Assembly: GCF_900090225.1 (NCBI RefSeq)
Contig: NZ_FMHY01000002.1
Span: 4,960,001 to 5,024,000, forward strand
Direction: 5' to 3'
Source of the DNA: Micromonospora eburnea
GTDB lineage: Bacteria > Actinomycetota > Actinomycetes > Mycobacteriales > Micromonosporaceae
DNA length: 64,000 nt
Shown piece after piece: positions 1 through 8,093 of the stretch. The notes beneath the pieces were generated by a model. That model was not told the origin of the DNA. It did not search any database and saw only the letters and a program-made list of their open reading frames with translations. Positions within the stretch are counted from its first letter, which is position 1. Every line of letters starts with the position of its first letter. A program made the translations under genes and the position numbers.

Positions 1-2
1 TC

Positions 3-632
3 ATCGACGGAGAGCTGGTCGACACCGGCGACGGCGACACCCGGATCGACCCGCGGGCGGCCACCGGCAAGGCCGAGTCGATCTGGGTCAACACGGTGCC
101 CGAGCCGCGTACCGGCAAGACTCGCGTCCACCTGGACCTGCGCCTGGCCGAGTCGGCGCCGGCCGCGCTGCTGGCCGCCGGCGCGCGGTTGGTCCGCGAG
201 CCGGACGCGGAGATCGACTGGTGGGTGCTGGCCGATCCGGAGGGCAACCAGTTCTGCGCGTTCGCGTCGCACGACGGCGCCCGGCCGGGCGTGTTCGCGG
301 TGGTCGTCGACAGCGCCGACCCGGCGGCCCAGGCGGCCTGGTGGGCCGGGGTGGTCGGCGGCCGGGTGGAGACCACCGCGGAGGGCACCGTCTCGGTGGT
401 GGGCGCGGACGGCTACCCCTGGGAACGCTGGGTCTTCGACCCGGTGCCCGAACGCAAGCAGGTGAAGAACCGCTGGCACTGGGACGTCACCCTGACCGGC
501 CCGGACGTCACCGCGCTGATCACCGCCGGCGCCACCCTGCTGCGCGAACCCACCGAGCGGACCCGCTGGTGGGTCATGGCCGACCCGGAGGGCAACGAGT
601 TCTGCGCCTTCCCGCCACGTCCCAACCAGTGA
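3..632 (+). CDS. VOC (glyoxalase-like) domain protein, 5' end cut by window
   Basis: The reading frame is open to the left edge of the window, so the gene starts upstream. The visible 209 residues hold two related half-domains, each ending in the same signature: DWWVLADPEGNQFCAF and RWWVMADPEGNEFCAF. That is the duplicated beta-alpha-beta-beta-beta pattern of the vicinal oxygen chelate superfamily (Glyoxalase_6-like). The segment WVNTVPEPRTGKTRVHLDL just before the GTG at 96 belongs to the family, so that GTG is not the real start. VOC proteins include dioxygenases, resistance proteins and isomerases. Nothing here identifies the substrate. Confidence 0.85.
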   Translation: MDGELVDTGDGDTRIDPRAATGKAESIWVNTVPEPRTGKTRVHLDLRLAESAPAALLAAGARLVREPDAEIDWWVLADPEGNQFCAFASHDGARPGVFAVVVDSADPAAQAAWWAGVVGGRVETTAEGTVSVVGADGYPWERWVFDPVPERKQVKNRWHWDVTLTGPDVTALITAGATLLREPTERTRWWVMADPEGNEFCAFPPRPNQ

Positions 633-817
633 GCGGCGAGGCTACCCGGCGTCGGCCGGGTCGACTACGGTTTCCGTAGCTCAGCAGCCAGCGCGTCGCC
701 GTCGAAGTCGATACGCCTCCGGCCGACCCCAGCCCGCCCGTTCGGTTGGTTCTCGCGCGAACTCGCCTCCGCCGCACCGCCGGCTGGGCAGGATCGTCCC
801 AACGAGGAGGTGCCGTC

Positions 818-1249
818 GTGCAGGACACCCGCGCTCTCGCCCTGACGTTCGAGGTGAGCGGCCTGCCCCCGGTCAAGACCGAGGCCCTGTCCATCTTCGC
901 CGCCGGCCACCGGCAGGCGACGAGGGTCCGCACCCTGCTCCAGGCCGCCTGCACGGCGGCCCAGCGCACCGGGTGGACCCCGCTCGCCGGTCCGATCGAG
1001 GTGGACCTGACCCTGCGCTGCCCGCCCGGGCACCGCACCTCCGACGCCAGCACCCTGCTCGGCGGGGTCTGCGCGGTGCTTCAGGACAAGAAGCGGGTGG
1101 CGAACATCGGCCTGGCCCACCTCGGGGTGCTGGTCGACGTCTCCCTCTACAACGACGACCGGCAGATCCGCCGGCTGTCGTACGCCGAGGAGCCGGCGGA
1201 GGACGTCTCGTACCAGGTCCGGGTGGCCGCCGTACCGGCGGTGGTTTGA
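818..1249 (+). CDS. Hypothetical protein, possibly RusA-like
   Basis: 143 aa from a GTG preceded by GAGGAGG (804-810), the only good ribosome site in the frame. The protein is soluble with no signal peptide. Its second half has an Asp in a TSDASTLLGG segment, then a central Lys-Lys, then LVDVSLYNDDRQI. This spacing resembles the acidic cluster of RusA-type Holliday junction resolvases (an Asp opposite a D-D-x-Q motif). The resemblance is a pattern seen by eye and the overall similarity is low, so a resolvase function is only a hypothesis. The next gene starts 47 nt downstream in the same direction and may be co-transcribed. Confidence 0.65.
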   Translation: MQDTRALALTFEVSGLPPVKTEALSIFAAGHRQATRVRTLLQAACTAAQRTGWTPLAGPIEVDLTLRCPPGHRTSDASTLLGGVCAVLQDKKRVANIGLAHLGVLVDVSLYNDDRQIRRLSYAEEPAEDVSYQVRVAAVPAVV

Positions 1250-1296
1250 CCGACGGCCGCGGTGGGGTACCGCGGACGCCGACGAAGGGAGCGCCA

Positions 1297-1572
1297 GTGT
1301 CGGAGCCACATGTCACGCTGGACCCGGGCGGGCTGGACCCGGTGCAGCGGAAGCTGCGCGGCCCGCTGGAGGATCAGCTGACTTCGGCGCTGCAGGCGGC
1401 CACCGAACGGGTCCGCGCCAGCTACGCGGGCGAACCCGTCGAGGAGGTCTGCCGCCGGCTGCTCGACGAGACCCGCGTCGGCCTGCACCCCGACATCGCC
1501 GCCGGTTTCCAGCCCGACATGGAGGAGTTCTGCCGGGTGGCCGTGGCGATCGTCCGGGGCGAGATCGCCTGA
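1297..1572 (+). CDS. Small hypothetical protein (91 aa)
   Basis: GTG start preceded by GAAGGGAG (1284-1291). The 91-aa product is hydrophilic, probably mostly helical and acidic at its C-terminus (FQPDMEEFCRVAVAIVRGEIA is cut here to its last helix). There are no membrane segments or recognisable catalytic motifs. It lies 47 nt after the preceding hypothetical gene on the same strand and converges with the rhomboid gene. Codon usage matches the neighbours, which supports a real gene. No function can be proposed. Confidence 0.65.
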   Translation: MSEPHVTLDPGGLDPVQRKLRGPLEDQLTSALQAATERVRASYAGEPVEEVCRRLLDETRVGLHPDIAAGFQPDMEEFCRVAVAIVRGEIA

Positions 1573-1608
1573 GCGGGCTGCGCTCCGCCCGCAGCCGGCC
1601 GGTTCCGG

Positions 1609-2541
1609 TCAGCCGCCGATGTCGACCGACCTCAGCACGACCAGCACGACGAGCAGCACCGCCAGCCCGACCGCCACCGCCGCCTGCACCAGGGTGCGCC
1701 GCTTCGCCGGCGCGTACGCCATCGCGACCGCGACGGCACCGCCGGTGAGCAGGCCGCCCAGGTGTCCCTCCCACGAGGTCCAGCCGGCGGAGAGCACCAT
1801 CCAGAGCAGGAACGGGATGAGGACCCGGTTGCGGTCGATCGGATGGTGGTGCAGGCGCCGGGTGAGAACGACGTAGCAGCCGGCCAGCCCGTACACCGCG
1901 CCGGAGGCGCCGACGACCGCCTGCTGTGGGGAGATGAGGAAGGCCAGCACCGACCCGCCGAACGCGGCGAGCAGGTAGACGGTCAGGTAGCGCAGGTGGC
2001 CCAGCCGTTCCTCGACGACCCGACCGAGCAGCCAGAGCCAGTACAGATTGAAGACGATGTGCAGGATGCCGAACGTGCCCTGGGTGGGCAGCAGGTGCAG
2101 GAACGCCGAGGTGATCAGTCGGTACCACTCGCCGTGCGCGATGCCGATCGGCTCGTACCCCAGGTAGGTACCGCCGTCGTCGACGTACCGCTGGCCGGCG
2201 TCGTCGACCAGCCCGGTGCCGAGTCCGTCGAACCGGTCCATGACCGCCGGCTGGGCCAACTCGGCCAGATAGACCAGCACGATCAACCCGATCAGCAGGT
2301 ACGTCACCAGCGGCCGGCTGACCGGACGGCCGCCGAACACCGTACGGGCCTGACGGACCGTGCGGTTGTCCTCGCGTACGCAGTCCGGGCAGCGGTGCCC
2401 GACCGGCGCCTCGCGCATGCAGTCCGGACAGATGTGGCGGTCGCAGCGGGTGCAGCGCAGCAGGGTCTCCCGCCGGGGGTGCCGGTAGCAGGTGGTGGCC
2501 GCCTCGTCGGCCGGCGGTTCGCCGGTGCTGATCGGTTCCAT
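1609..2541 (-). CDS. Rhomboid-family intramembrane serine protease with N-terminal zinc finger
   Basis: 310 aa, starting at the ATG of MEPISTGEP. Residues about 12-50 form a B-box-like zinc-binding segment (CYRHPRRETLLRC, CDRHICPDC, CPDC: paired Cys and His). This is followed by a typical six-helix rhomboid core. The catalytic serine sits in GASGAVYGL and the catalytic histidine in SWEGHLGGLLTGG. Rhomboids cleave transmembrane helices within the bilayer. The cytosolic zinc finger fused in front is common in actinobacterial members and may bind protein partners. The gene converges with the upstream hypothetical genes and is followed by no operon partner. The substrate is unknown. Confidence 0.92.
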   Translation of the reverse strand: MEPISTGEPPADEAATTCYRHPRRETLLRCTRCDRHICPDCMREAPVGHRCPDCVREDNRTVRQARTVFGGRPVSRPLVTYLLIGLIVLVYLAELAQPAVMDRFDGLGTGLVDDAGQRYVDDGGTYLGYEPIGIAHGEWYRLITSAFLHLLPTQGTFGILHIVFNLYWLWLLGRVVEERLGHLRYLTVYLLAAFGGSVLAFLISPQQAVVGASGAVYGLAGCYVVLTRRLHHHPIDRNRVLIPFLLWMVLSAGWTSWEGHLGGLLTGGAVAVAMAYAPAKRRTLVQAAVAVGLAVLLVVLVVLRSVDIGG

Positions 2542-2600
2542 GGGATGTCCGGTCCTGGGTCTCGATGGGCTGGTGGGGCGGGGCTCCGGGCGGGCGGGAC

Positions 2601-3239
2601 TCAGTAGCGGTCGAGGTGCTGCACGGGGGTCAGGACGACGTGCGGAGCCGCGTCCGGGTCCAGCCAGGTCAGCACCTCGACCAGGTGCTCGTGCGACAGG
2701 CTGACGCAGCCGGCCGTGGCGTTGCCGTCGGGCTCGGTGAACTCGTGCAGGAAGATGCCGCTGCCCGCGTCCGGCACCGGCGTCGCGACCGTCGGCGGCA
2801 TGTTGTAGGAGATCACCGCGAAGTGGGTGTAGGCCGGGTCCTCCCGCCAGAGCGCCTCGCTGTGCCCGCCCGGGTTCGTGGCCGACCGCTGGAAGCCGTT
2901 GTAGTGCGGGGAGGAAGGGTTCGCGTTCCACCAGTCGTCGACGGCCACCCGGTGGTAGGGGTAGCGGACGCCCGGGTCCGCGGCGATGCCGTACATCGTC
3001 GGGCCGATGGCGTAGACGCCGGTGGGCGTCGTCGGCACGCCCTCGACATGGTGGTCGCTGAACCCGTCGGCGCCGATCCGCGCCGGCCGGGGCGGACCGG
3101 CCGGGTGCCAGCGGTCGTCGACCATCGCGTACGCCCGCAGGGTGGCGTGGGTGGTGCGGTAGCCGTCCCCGGTGACGACGACGGCCTGCCGCGCGTGCGG
3201 CGGCAGGGTGGTCAGCTGGATGGGGGTGGTCGGGTTCAC
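2601..3239 (-). CDS. L,D-transpeptidase (YkuD-fold) family protein
   Basis: 212 aa. The C-terminal half carries the YkuD signature: a histidine in GIFLHEF, then, after a Gly-Asn-rich stretch, AGCVSLSHEHL with the nucleophilic cysteine (C of AGC). Family members make 3-3 cross-links in peptidoglycan or attach proteins to it. No N-terminal signal peptide or membrane anchor is visible from the chosen start (MNPTTPIQLTTLP), which is odd for an extracytoplasmic enzyme. Either the export signal lies outside this reading or the protein works differently. The rhomboid gene follows on the same strand 59 nt away. Confidence 0.82.
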   Translation of the reverse strand: MNPTTPIQLTTLPPHARQAVVVTGDGYRTTHATLRAYAMVDDRWHPAGPPRPARIGADGFSDHHVEGVPTTPTGVYAIGPTMYGIAADPGVRYPYHRVAVDDWWNANPSSPHYNGFQRSATNPGGHSEALWREDPAYTHFAVISYNMPPTVATPVPDAGSGIFLHEFTEPDGNATAGCVSLSHEHLVEVLTWLDPDAAPHVVLTPVQHLDRY

Positions 3240-3614
3240 GCGGAAGATCCTCGCATGTGGCCGGGGACCGCAGCGCGCGACGGGCGGGCGGGCCCGGACC
3301 GTCGGAGCGGGTCAGGACCGGGTCCGCAACTCCCCGGCCCTGACCCTGGTCGTCCGGTGTGGTAGCGGATTCGCCGTCGCGAGCACGGCGGGCGTGGCAC
3401 GTCGCTCACGCCGAGCTCAACACGGCGAGCTGGCCCGCCTGCACTCAGCTCCACGGTGCCCAACCACCGGACTCGGCGCGTCCCCGGCTCACCCCGACGA
3501 ACCGTGAACGCGGGCTCAGGTTAGGCAGCTCGCCGCAGGTCGAACAAGCTCTGCCGAGGCCGGGAGAATGTGATTGATACCAATGTCGAATTGCGGCATG
3601 TCCGCGTAACAGGG
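3240..3614. other. Gene-free stretch between two minus-strand genes
   Basis: 375 nt with no open frame that has both a ribosome site and plausible coding bias. It should contain the promoter of the L,D-transpeptidase gene near its left end. I see no strong hexamer pair, hairpin or repeat. Confidence 0.4.
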
Positions 3615-4406
3615 TCAGCGAGCCTGACGCTGTTTCTGCGCGAGGTGATCAACGCGGCCCGCGCCCGGCCGGGCCGGAGCCAGGCCGCCGGCCGCGGCGG
3701 CCCCGGCGATCAACGCGAGCGCCGCCAGGTGCAGCAGCCGCACCCCGGCCGGCGCCGGGACGGTGGCGGCCGGGAGGCCGGGCAGCAGCAGCGCGCCGGC
3801 CGCGGTTACCGGCAACGCCACCGCCCAGAAGACGGCGGGCCGAGCCGGCGGCGCGGGCGGCCGTACGCCGTGGAAGACCTCCCGCCGGTGGGCGGCCCGC
3901 AACGCCAGGGCGACCACGACGGCAGCGCCCACCGCGGTGCTGAGCAGATCCGAGAACAGCCACCAGTGGATCCCGGTCGCGGCGTGAAAGTCCCGGATCC
4001 CCAGCAGCCGCAGCCAGCGCTCGGTGTGCGTGACCCGGTCCCAGGCGACGTGGCTGAACGCCCCGATCAGCACCGAGCAGACCGTCACCTGCCAGGGATG
4101 GCGGACCCCGGCCAGCGCCGCGTGGTCCCGCCAGGCGAACAGGCGCTCACCGGGCAGGTGCACCGCGACCCCGGCGATCACCCGGCGGACGACCCAGGCG
4201 TACGCGAGCGCGACCGGCAGGCACCACCAGAGCAGCCCGCCGAGGGTGTGGGCGCGCGGGCCGACGTCGAACCGGGTGCCGGTGAACAGGTAGCCGACGT
4301 CCGGCGCCACCGCACCGGTGGCCAGTGCCACGCCGTCGAACCAGTGCGGTCGCCACAGCTTCAGCGGCAGCACCGGCGCCAGGTGTGACGGGAAGGTCAG
4401 CGGCAC
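3615..4406 (-). CDS. DUF4184 family integral membrane protein
   Basis: 263 aa. It starts MPLTFPSHLAPVLPLK and carries the family's opening motif (PSH near the N-terminus, then ATGAVAPDVGY). A second conserved block is GAFSHVAWDRVTH, with His and Asp that could bind a metal. About six or seven hydrophobic helices place it in the cytoplasmic membrane. DUF4184 proteins resemble the YdjM/metal-dependent membrane hydrolase fold, but no activity is established. The HAD phosphatase gene lies 21 nt upstream in the same direction, so the two are probably one transcript. Confidence 0.85.
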   Translation of the reverse strand: MPLTFPSHLAPVLPLKLWRPHWFDGVALATGAVAPDVGYLFTGTRFDVGPRAHTLGGLLWWCLPVALAYAWVVRRVIAGVAVHLPGERLFAWRDHAALAGVRHPWQVTVCSVLIGAFSHVAWDRVTHTERWLRLLGIRDFHAATGIHWWLFSDLLSTAVGAAVVVALALRAAHRREVFHGVRPPAPPARPAVFWAVALPVTAAGALLLPGLPAATVPAPAGVRLLHLAALALIAGAAAAGGLAPARPGAGRVDHLAQKQRQAR

Positions 4407-4427
4407 GAACCGGACGTTACCCGTTCG

Positions 4428-5135
4428 TCAGAAGTGCTGGAGCAGGTCGGAAAACGCGGCCAGCCGGATCACGCCGGTGTCGCCCGGGTCGAGTTCGTCG
4501 TCCTCCAGCACCCAGGTGTTCTCGTTCGGGATGAAGACCGCGTTCATCCCGGCGGCCCGGGCGGGCCGGATGTCCGACCGCGGCGAGTTGCCGATCATCC
4601 ACGCGCCGGCCGGCTCGAAGCCGTGCTCGCGGGCCAGCCAGTGATAGGTGTCCACGTCCTTCTCCGGCACGATGTGCGCGGCCCGGAAGTGGTGCAGCAG
4701 CCCGCACGCGTCGAGCTTGCGCTGCTGCTCCTCCTGCTCCCCCTTGGTCAGCAGCAGCAACTCGTGCCGGGTCGCGAGGTCGTCCAGGGTCTTCGCGACC
4801 CCGGGCATCAGCTCGACCTGGTGGCCGATCAGCGCCACCGCGAGGCCCTCGATCTCCGCGCGCTCCTGCTCGGTCGCCGGGCGCCGCCGCAGCTTCTCCA
4901 GGCACTCCCCCAGGCTGCGCAGGAACACCTTGCTGCCGTAGCCGTGCGTGACGGCGTTGGCCCGCTCGATGTCGTCGAGGACGGCCCGGATCTCCGCCCG
5001 GTCCAGCGTCGGGTGCTCCAGCCAGTCGAGGAAGTCGTCGATCACCCGCTCGAAGAGAATGTTGTTCTCCCAGAGCGTGTCGTCGGCGTCGAAGACGAGC
5101 ACCTCTGCCTCGCGGCGTCCCATAACCTGCCCCAT
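4428..5135 (-). CDS. HAD-superfamily hydrolase
   Basis: 235 aa. The start is set at the ATG at 5135 because GGGAGGA lies 7 nt upstream; the ATG at 5123 has no such site. Motif I is FDADDTLWENN (nucleophile Asp and acid/base Asp), motif II is LLLTKG (Thr), motif III the Lys of PEKDVDTYHW, and motif IV IGNSPRSDIRPARAAG. A helical cap lies between motifs I and II, as in phosphoglycolate-phosphatase-like enzymes. It probably dephosphorylates a small metabolite, but the substrate cannot be read from the sequence. It lies 21 nt upstream of the DUF4184 gene. Confidence 0.88.
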   Translation of the reverse strand: MGQVMGRREAEVLVFDADDTLWENNILFERVIDDFLDWLEHPTLDRAEIRAVLDDIERANAVTHGYGSKVFLRSLGECLEKLRRRPATEQERAEIEGLAVALIGHQVELMPGVAKTLDDLATRHELLLLTKGEQEEQQRKLDACGLLHHFRAAHIVPEKDVDTYHWLAREHGFEPAGAWMIGNSPRSDIRPARAAGMNAVFIPNENTWVLEDDELDPGDTGVIRLAAFSDLLQHF

Positions 5136-5330
5136 CGGCTTCCTCCCCCGGTGAACCGGGACACGGTACTGCCTGCGACAGTGCGCAAGCACGTCGGTTT
5201 CGTCAACGCGCCCGGTGCGGCCGTTCGGTGCCTCTGATGCCGCGCCGAGTAGCCGCCGCTTCGCGGCGCGTCGGGGGCGCGCCGCGACGGGCTCGGTGGT
5301 TGGCGCGGAGGCCGCTGAGCGGGCGGGAGG

Positions 5331-8051
5331 TCAGCGGCGCAGGGTGAGGATCAGGTCGGCGACCAGCGCGGTCCACCCGGTCTGGTGCCACGCCCCGAGC
5401 CCGGCACCGTTGTCGCCGTGGAAGTACTCCGGAAAGGCGATCAGGTCCCGCCAGTCGGGGTGGGTCTGGAAGAGCTGGCAGGCGCCGTAGATGGGGCGCC
5501 GGCCCCAGCCGTCCCGGGTGAACAGCGCGATCAGCCGGGCGGAGAGGTCGTCGGCGATCTCGTCCAGGGTCCGCTTCTGACCGGAGCGGGTCGGGTACTC
5601 CACCTGGAGGTCGTCGCCGAAGAACGCCGCGTAGTCGCGCAACGCGCTGACCAGCAGGAAGTTGGTCGGCATCCAGATCGGGCCACGCCAGTTGGAGTTG
5701 CCGCCGAACAGCCCGCTGGTCGACTCGGCCGGCTCGTAGCCGACGCTGAACTCCTGCCCGCCGAGGATCACCGTGAACGGCTGGCCCAGGTGGGCGCGGG
5801 ACAGCGTACGCAGGCCGTACTCGGAGAGGAACTCGTCGGTGTCGAGCATCCGGGCGAGCAGCCGGACCATCTGTTCGGGCCCCACCATGGACAGCAGCCG
5901 CTGCTGGCGGCCGTCGGGGCCGATGCGGCGGACGCCGATCACGTCGGCGTACTCGGGGCGGTTGGTGAGGAACCAGCGCAGCCGGGCGCCGAGCTCGGGC
6001 AGCCGGTGCAGGGTACGCGTGGTGAGCCGGGTGGTGGCCGCGAGCGGCAGCAGCCCCACCACCGAGCGGACCTTCAGCGGCACCCGCGTCCCGTCGGCCA
6101 GCCGCAGCACGTCGTAGAAGAAGGCGTCCTCGTCGTCCCAGAGCCCCTGGTCGTACGCGGCGGCGGCGATGTACGCGAAGTGCTCGAAGAACTTCGTGGC
6201 GATGTCCTCGTACGCCCGGTCGTGCTCGGCGAGCACGATCGCCATGTCGAGCAGGTTCAGCGCGTACATGCCCATCCAGCCGGTGCCGTCGGACTGTTCG
6301 AGCACCCCGGCGACCGGCAGGGCGGCCGAGCGGTCGAACGGGCCGACGTTGTCCAGCCCGAGGAAGCCGCCCTCGAAGACGTTGTTGCCGCCGGTGTCCT
6401 TCCGGTTGACCCACCAGGTGAAGTTCAGCAGCAGCTTGTGCATCACCCGGGCCAGGAACTCGTGGTCGCGGCTGCCGTCGATCTCGAACACCTTCAGCGC
6501 CGCCCAGGCGTGTACGGGCGGGTTGACGTCCCCGAACGCCCACTCGTACGCCGGGATCTGCCCGTTGGGGTGCAGGTACCACTCGCGCAGCAGGAGCAGC
6601 AGCTGCTCCTTGGCGAAGCCGGGATCGACCCGGGCGATGGTGACGCAGTGGAAGGCCAGGTCCCAGGCCGCGTACCAGGGATACTCCCAGGGGTCGGGCA
6701 TGGAGATCACGTCGAAGCTGGTCATGTGCCACCAGTGGCTGTTGCGCCCGTGCCGGCGCCCGGCCGGCGGCGGCGCGGACCCCGGATCGCCCTCCAGCCA
6801 CCGCTTGACGTCGAAGTGGTAGAACTGCTTGCCCCACATCAGCCCGGCGATGGCCTGCCGGGCCACCAGGGCCTCGTCGGCGCTGGCCCCGGCCGGGATG
6901 ACACTGTCGAAGAAGCGGTTGGCCTCGGCGCGGCGCGCCCGGAGCACGCTGTCGAAGTCGTCGCCGAGCTCCGCCGGGGGCGGCGGCGCGCTCGCCGGCG
7001 GCGGGGCGGTACGGGTCAGCCGCAGCCGGATCTGCCGCTGCTCGCCGGCCGGCACGTCGAGCACGTAGTGCAGGGCGCCCTTGGTGCCCTGCCGGTCCGG
7101 GTTGACGGTGTCCGCGCCGGCCACCACGTGGTCGTTGATGCCGTCCTTCGGGTACGGCGACCGCCCGGGCAGCCCCCACAGCCGCTCGGCGTTGGAGTCG
7201 TTGTCGCACAGCAGCGGGGTCGGCTGCCCGTCGCCCTCCAGCAGGAGCTGCCCGAGCACCCAGTGCTCGCCGACCAGCCGGGCGCCGGCGGTGGACCCGG
7301 CCGCGGAGCCGGCGATCACCGGCACCCGGTCACCGCCCGGCAACCCCCACGCCCACGTGTTGCGGAACCACAGGGTCGGCAGCACGTGCAGGGTCTCGTC
7401 CCGGTCCCCCCGGTTACCGACCGTGATCAGAATACACAGGTCGGTCGGGGACGCCTTCGCGTAGTCGACCGTCACCGCCCAGTACCGGTCGTCGTCGAAG
7501 ATCCCGGTGTCGACCAGCTCGTACTCGGTGTCGTCCCGGCCGCGCAGCGCGTTCACCGCGACCAGCTCATCGTAGGGGAACGCGGCCTGCGGGTAGTGGT
7601 AGCGCCAGCGCATGTACGAGTGGGTCGGGGTGGAGTCCTCGTACCACCAGTACTCCTTGACGTCCTCCCCGTGGTTGCCGCCGTCGCCGCCGAGGCCGAA
7701 CATCCGCTCCTTGAGGATCGGGTCCCGCCCGTTCCACAACGCCACGGCGAAACAGAACGTCTGCCGGTCGTCGCAGACGCCGGCCATGCCGTCCTCGTTC
7801 CACCGGTACGCGCGCGAGCGCGCGTGATCGTGGGGAAAATAGTCCCAGGCCGTGCCGTGTTCGCTGTAGTCCTCCCGTACCGTCCCCCAGGCCCGCTCGG
7901 ACAGATAGGGGCCCCATGCGCGCCAGTCCCGCACCCCGGCATCGGCCTCGGCGAGCCGGTGCCGTTCCGGGTCGGGACCCGCGGAGGGCGGGCGGTCAGT
8001 GATCACCTGCACATTCTCGACGCCGCCGGGGTACTTCACCACGGTGGCCAT
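5331..8051 (-). CDS. MGH1/GH63-like glycoside hydrolase (glucosidase)
   Basis: 906 aa with ATG at 8051; a GTG at 8006 (VITDRPPS) is an equally possible start, since neither has a clear ribosome site. The N-terminal beta domain holds WGPYLSERAWGTVREDYS and WDYFPHDHARSRAYRW. The C-terminal (alpha/alpha)6 barrel (about 430-906) contains GWMGMYALNLLDMA and ends with GDNGAGLGAWHQTGW. Relatives hydrolyse alpha-glucosidic bonds in glucosylglycerate, mannosylglycerate or glucan trimming products. There is no signal peptide, so it is cytosolic. It is divergent from the debranching enzyme with only 42 nt between starts, which suggests joint regulation of alpha-glucan metabolism. Confidence 0.85.
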   Translation of the reverse strand: MATVVKYPGGVENVQVITDRPPSAGPDPERHRLAEADAGVRDWRAWGPYLSERAWGTVREDYSEHGTAWDYFPHDHARSRAYRWNEDGMAGVCDDRQTFCFAVALWNGRDPILKERMFGLGGDGGNHGEDVKEYWWYEDSTPTHSYMRWRYHYPQAAFPYDELVAVNALRGRDDTEYELVDTGIFDDDRYWAVTVDYAKASPTDLCILITVGNRGDRDETLHVLPTLWFRNTWAWGLPGGDRVPVIAGSAAGSTAGARLVGEHWVLGQLLLEGDGQPTPLLCDNDSNAERLWGLPGRSPYPKDGINDHVVAGADTVNPDRQGTKGALHYVLDVPAGEQRQIRLRLTRTAPPPASAPPPPAELGDDFDSVLRARRAEANRFFDSVIPAGASADEALVARQAIAGLMWGKQFYHFDVKRWLEGDPGSAPPPAGRRHGRNSHWWHMTSFDVISMPDPWEYPWYAAWDLAFHCVTIARVDPGFAKEQLLLLLREWYLHPNGQIPAYEWAFGDVNPPVHAWAALKVFEIDGSRDHEFLARVMHKLLLNFTWWVNRKDTGGNNVFEGGFLGLDNVGPFDRSAALPVAGVLEQSDGTGWMGMYALNLLDMAIVLAEHDRAYEDIATKFFEHFAYIAAAAYDQGLWDDEDAFFYDVLRLADGTRVPLKVRSVVGLLPLAATTRLTTRTLHRLPELGARLRWFLTNRPEYADVIGVRRIGPDGRQQRLLSMVGPEQMVRLLARMLDTDEFLSEYGLRTLSRAHLGQPFTVILGGQEFSVGYEPAESTSGLFGGNSNWRGPIWMPTNFLLVSALRDYAAFFGDDLQVEYPTRSGQKRTLDEIADDLSARLIALFTRDGWGRRPIYGACQLFQTHPDWRDLIAFPEYFHGDNGAGLGAWHQTGWTALVADLILTLRR

Positions 8052-8093
8052 TGTCGTCGTGGCGTGCGGCACCTCGCTGCCGGTGGAGGAAAG

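Noticed and set aside
96..632. Treating the GTG at 96 as the start of the first gene
   Set aside because: The frame is open upstream and the residues before it continue the VOC domain, so the gene is simply cut by the window.
5160..5330. Possible tRNA or small RNA upstream of the HAD gene
   Set aside because: GC-rich potential stems exist but no cloverleaf, CCA end or T-loop sequence is present.
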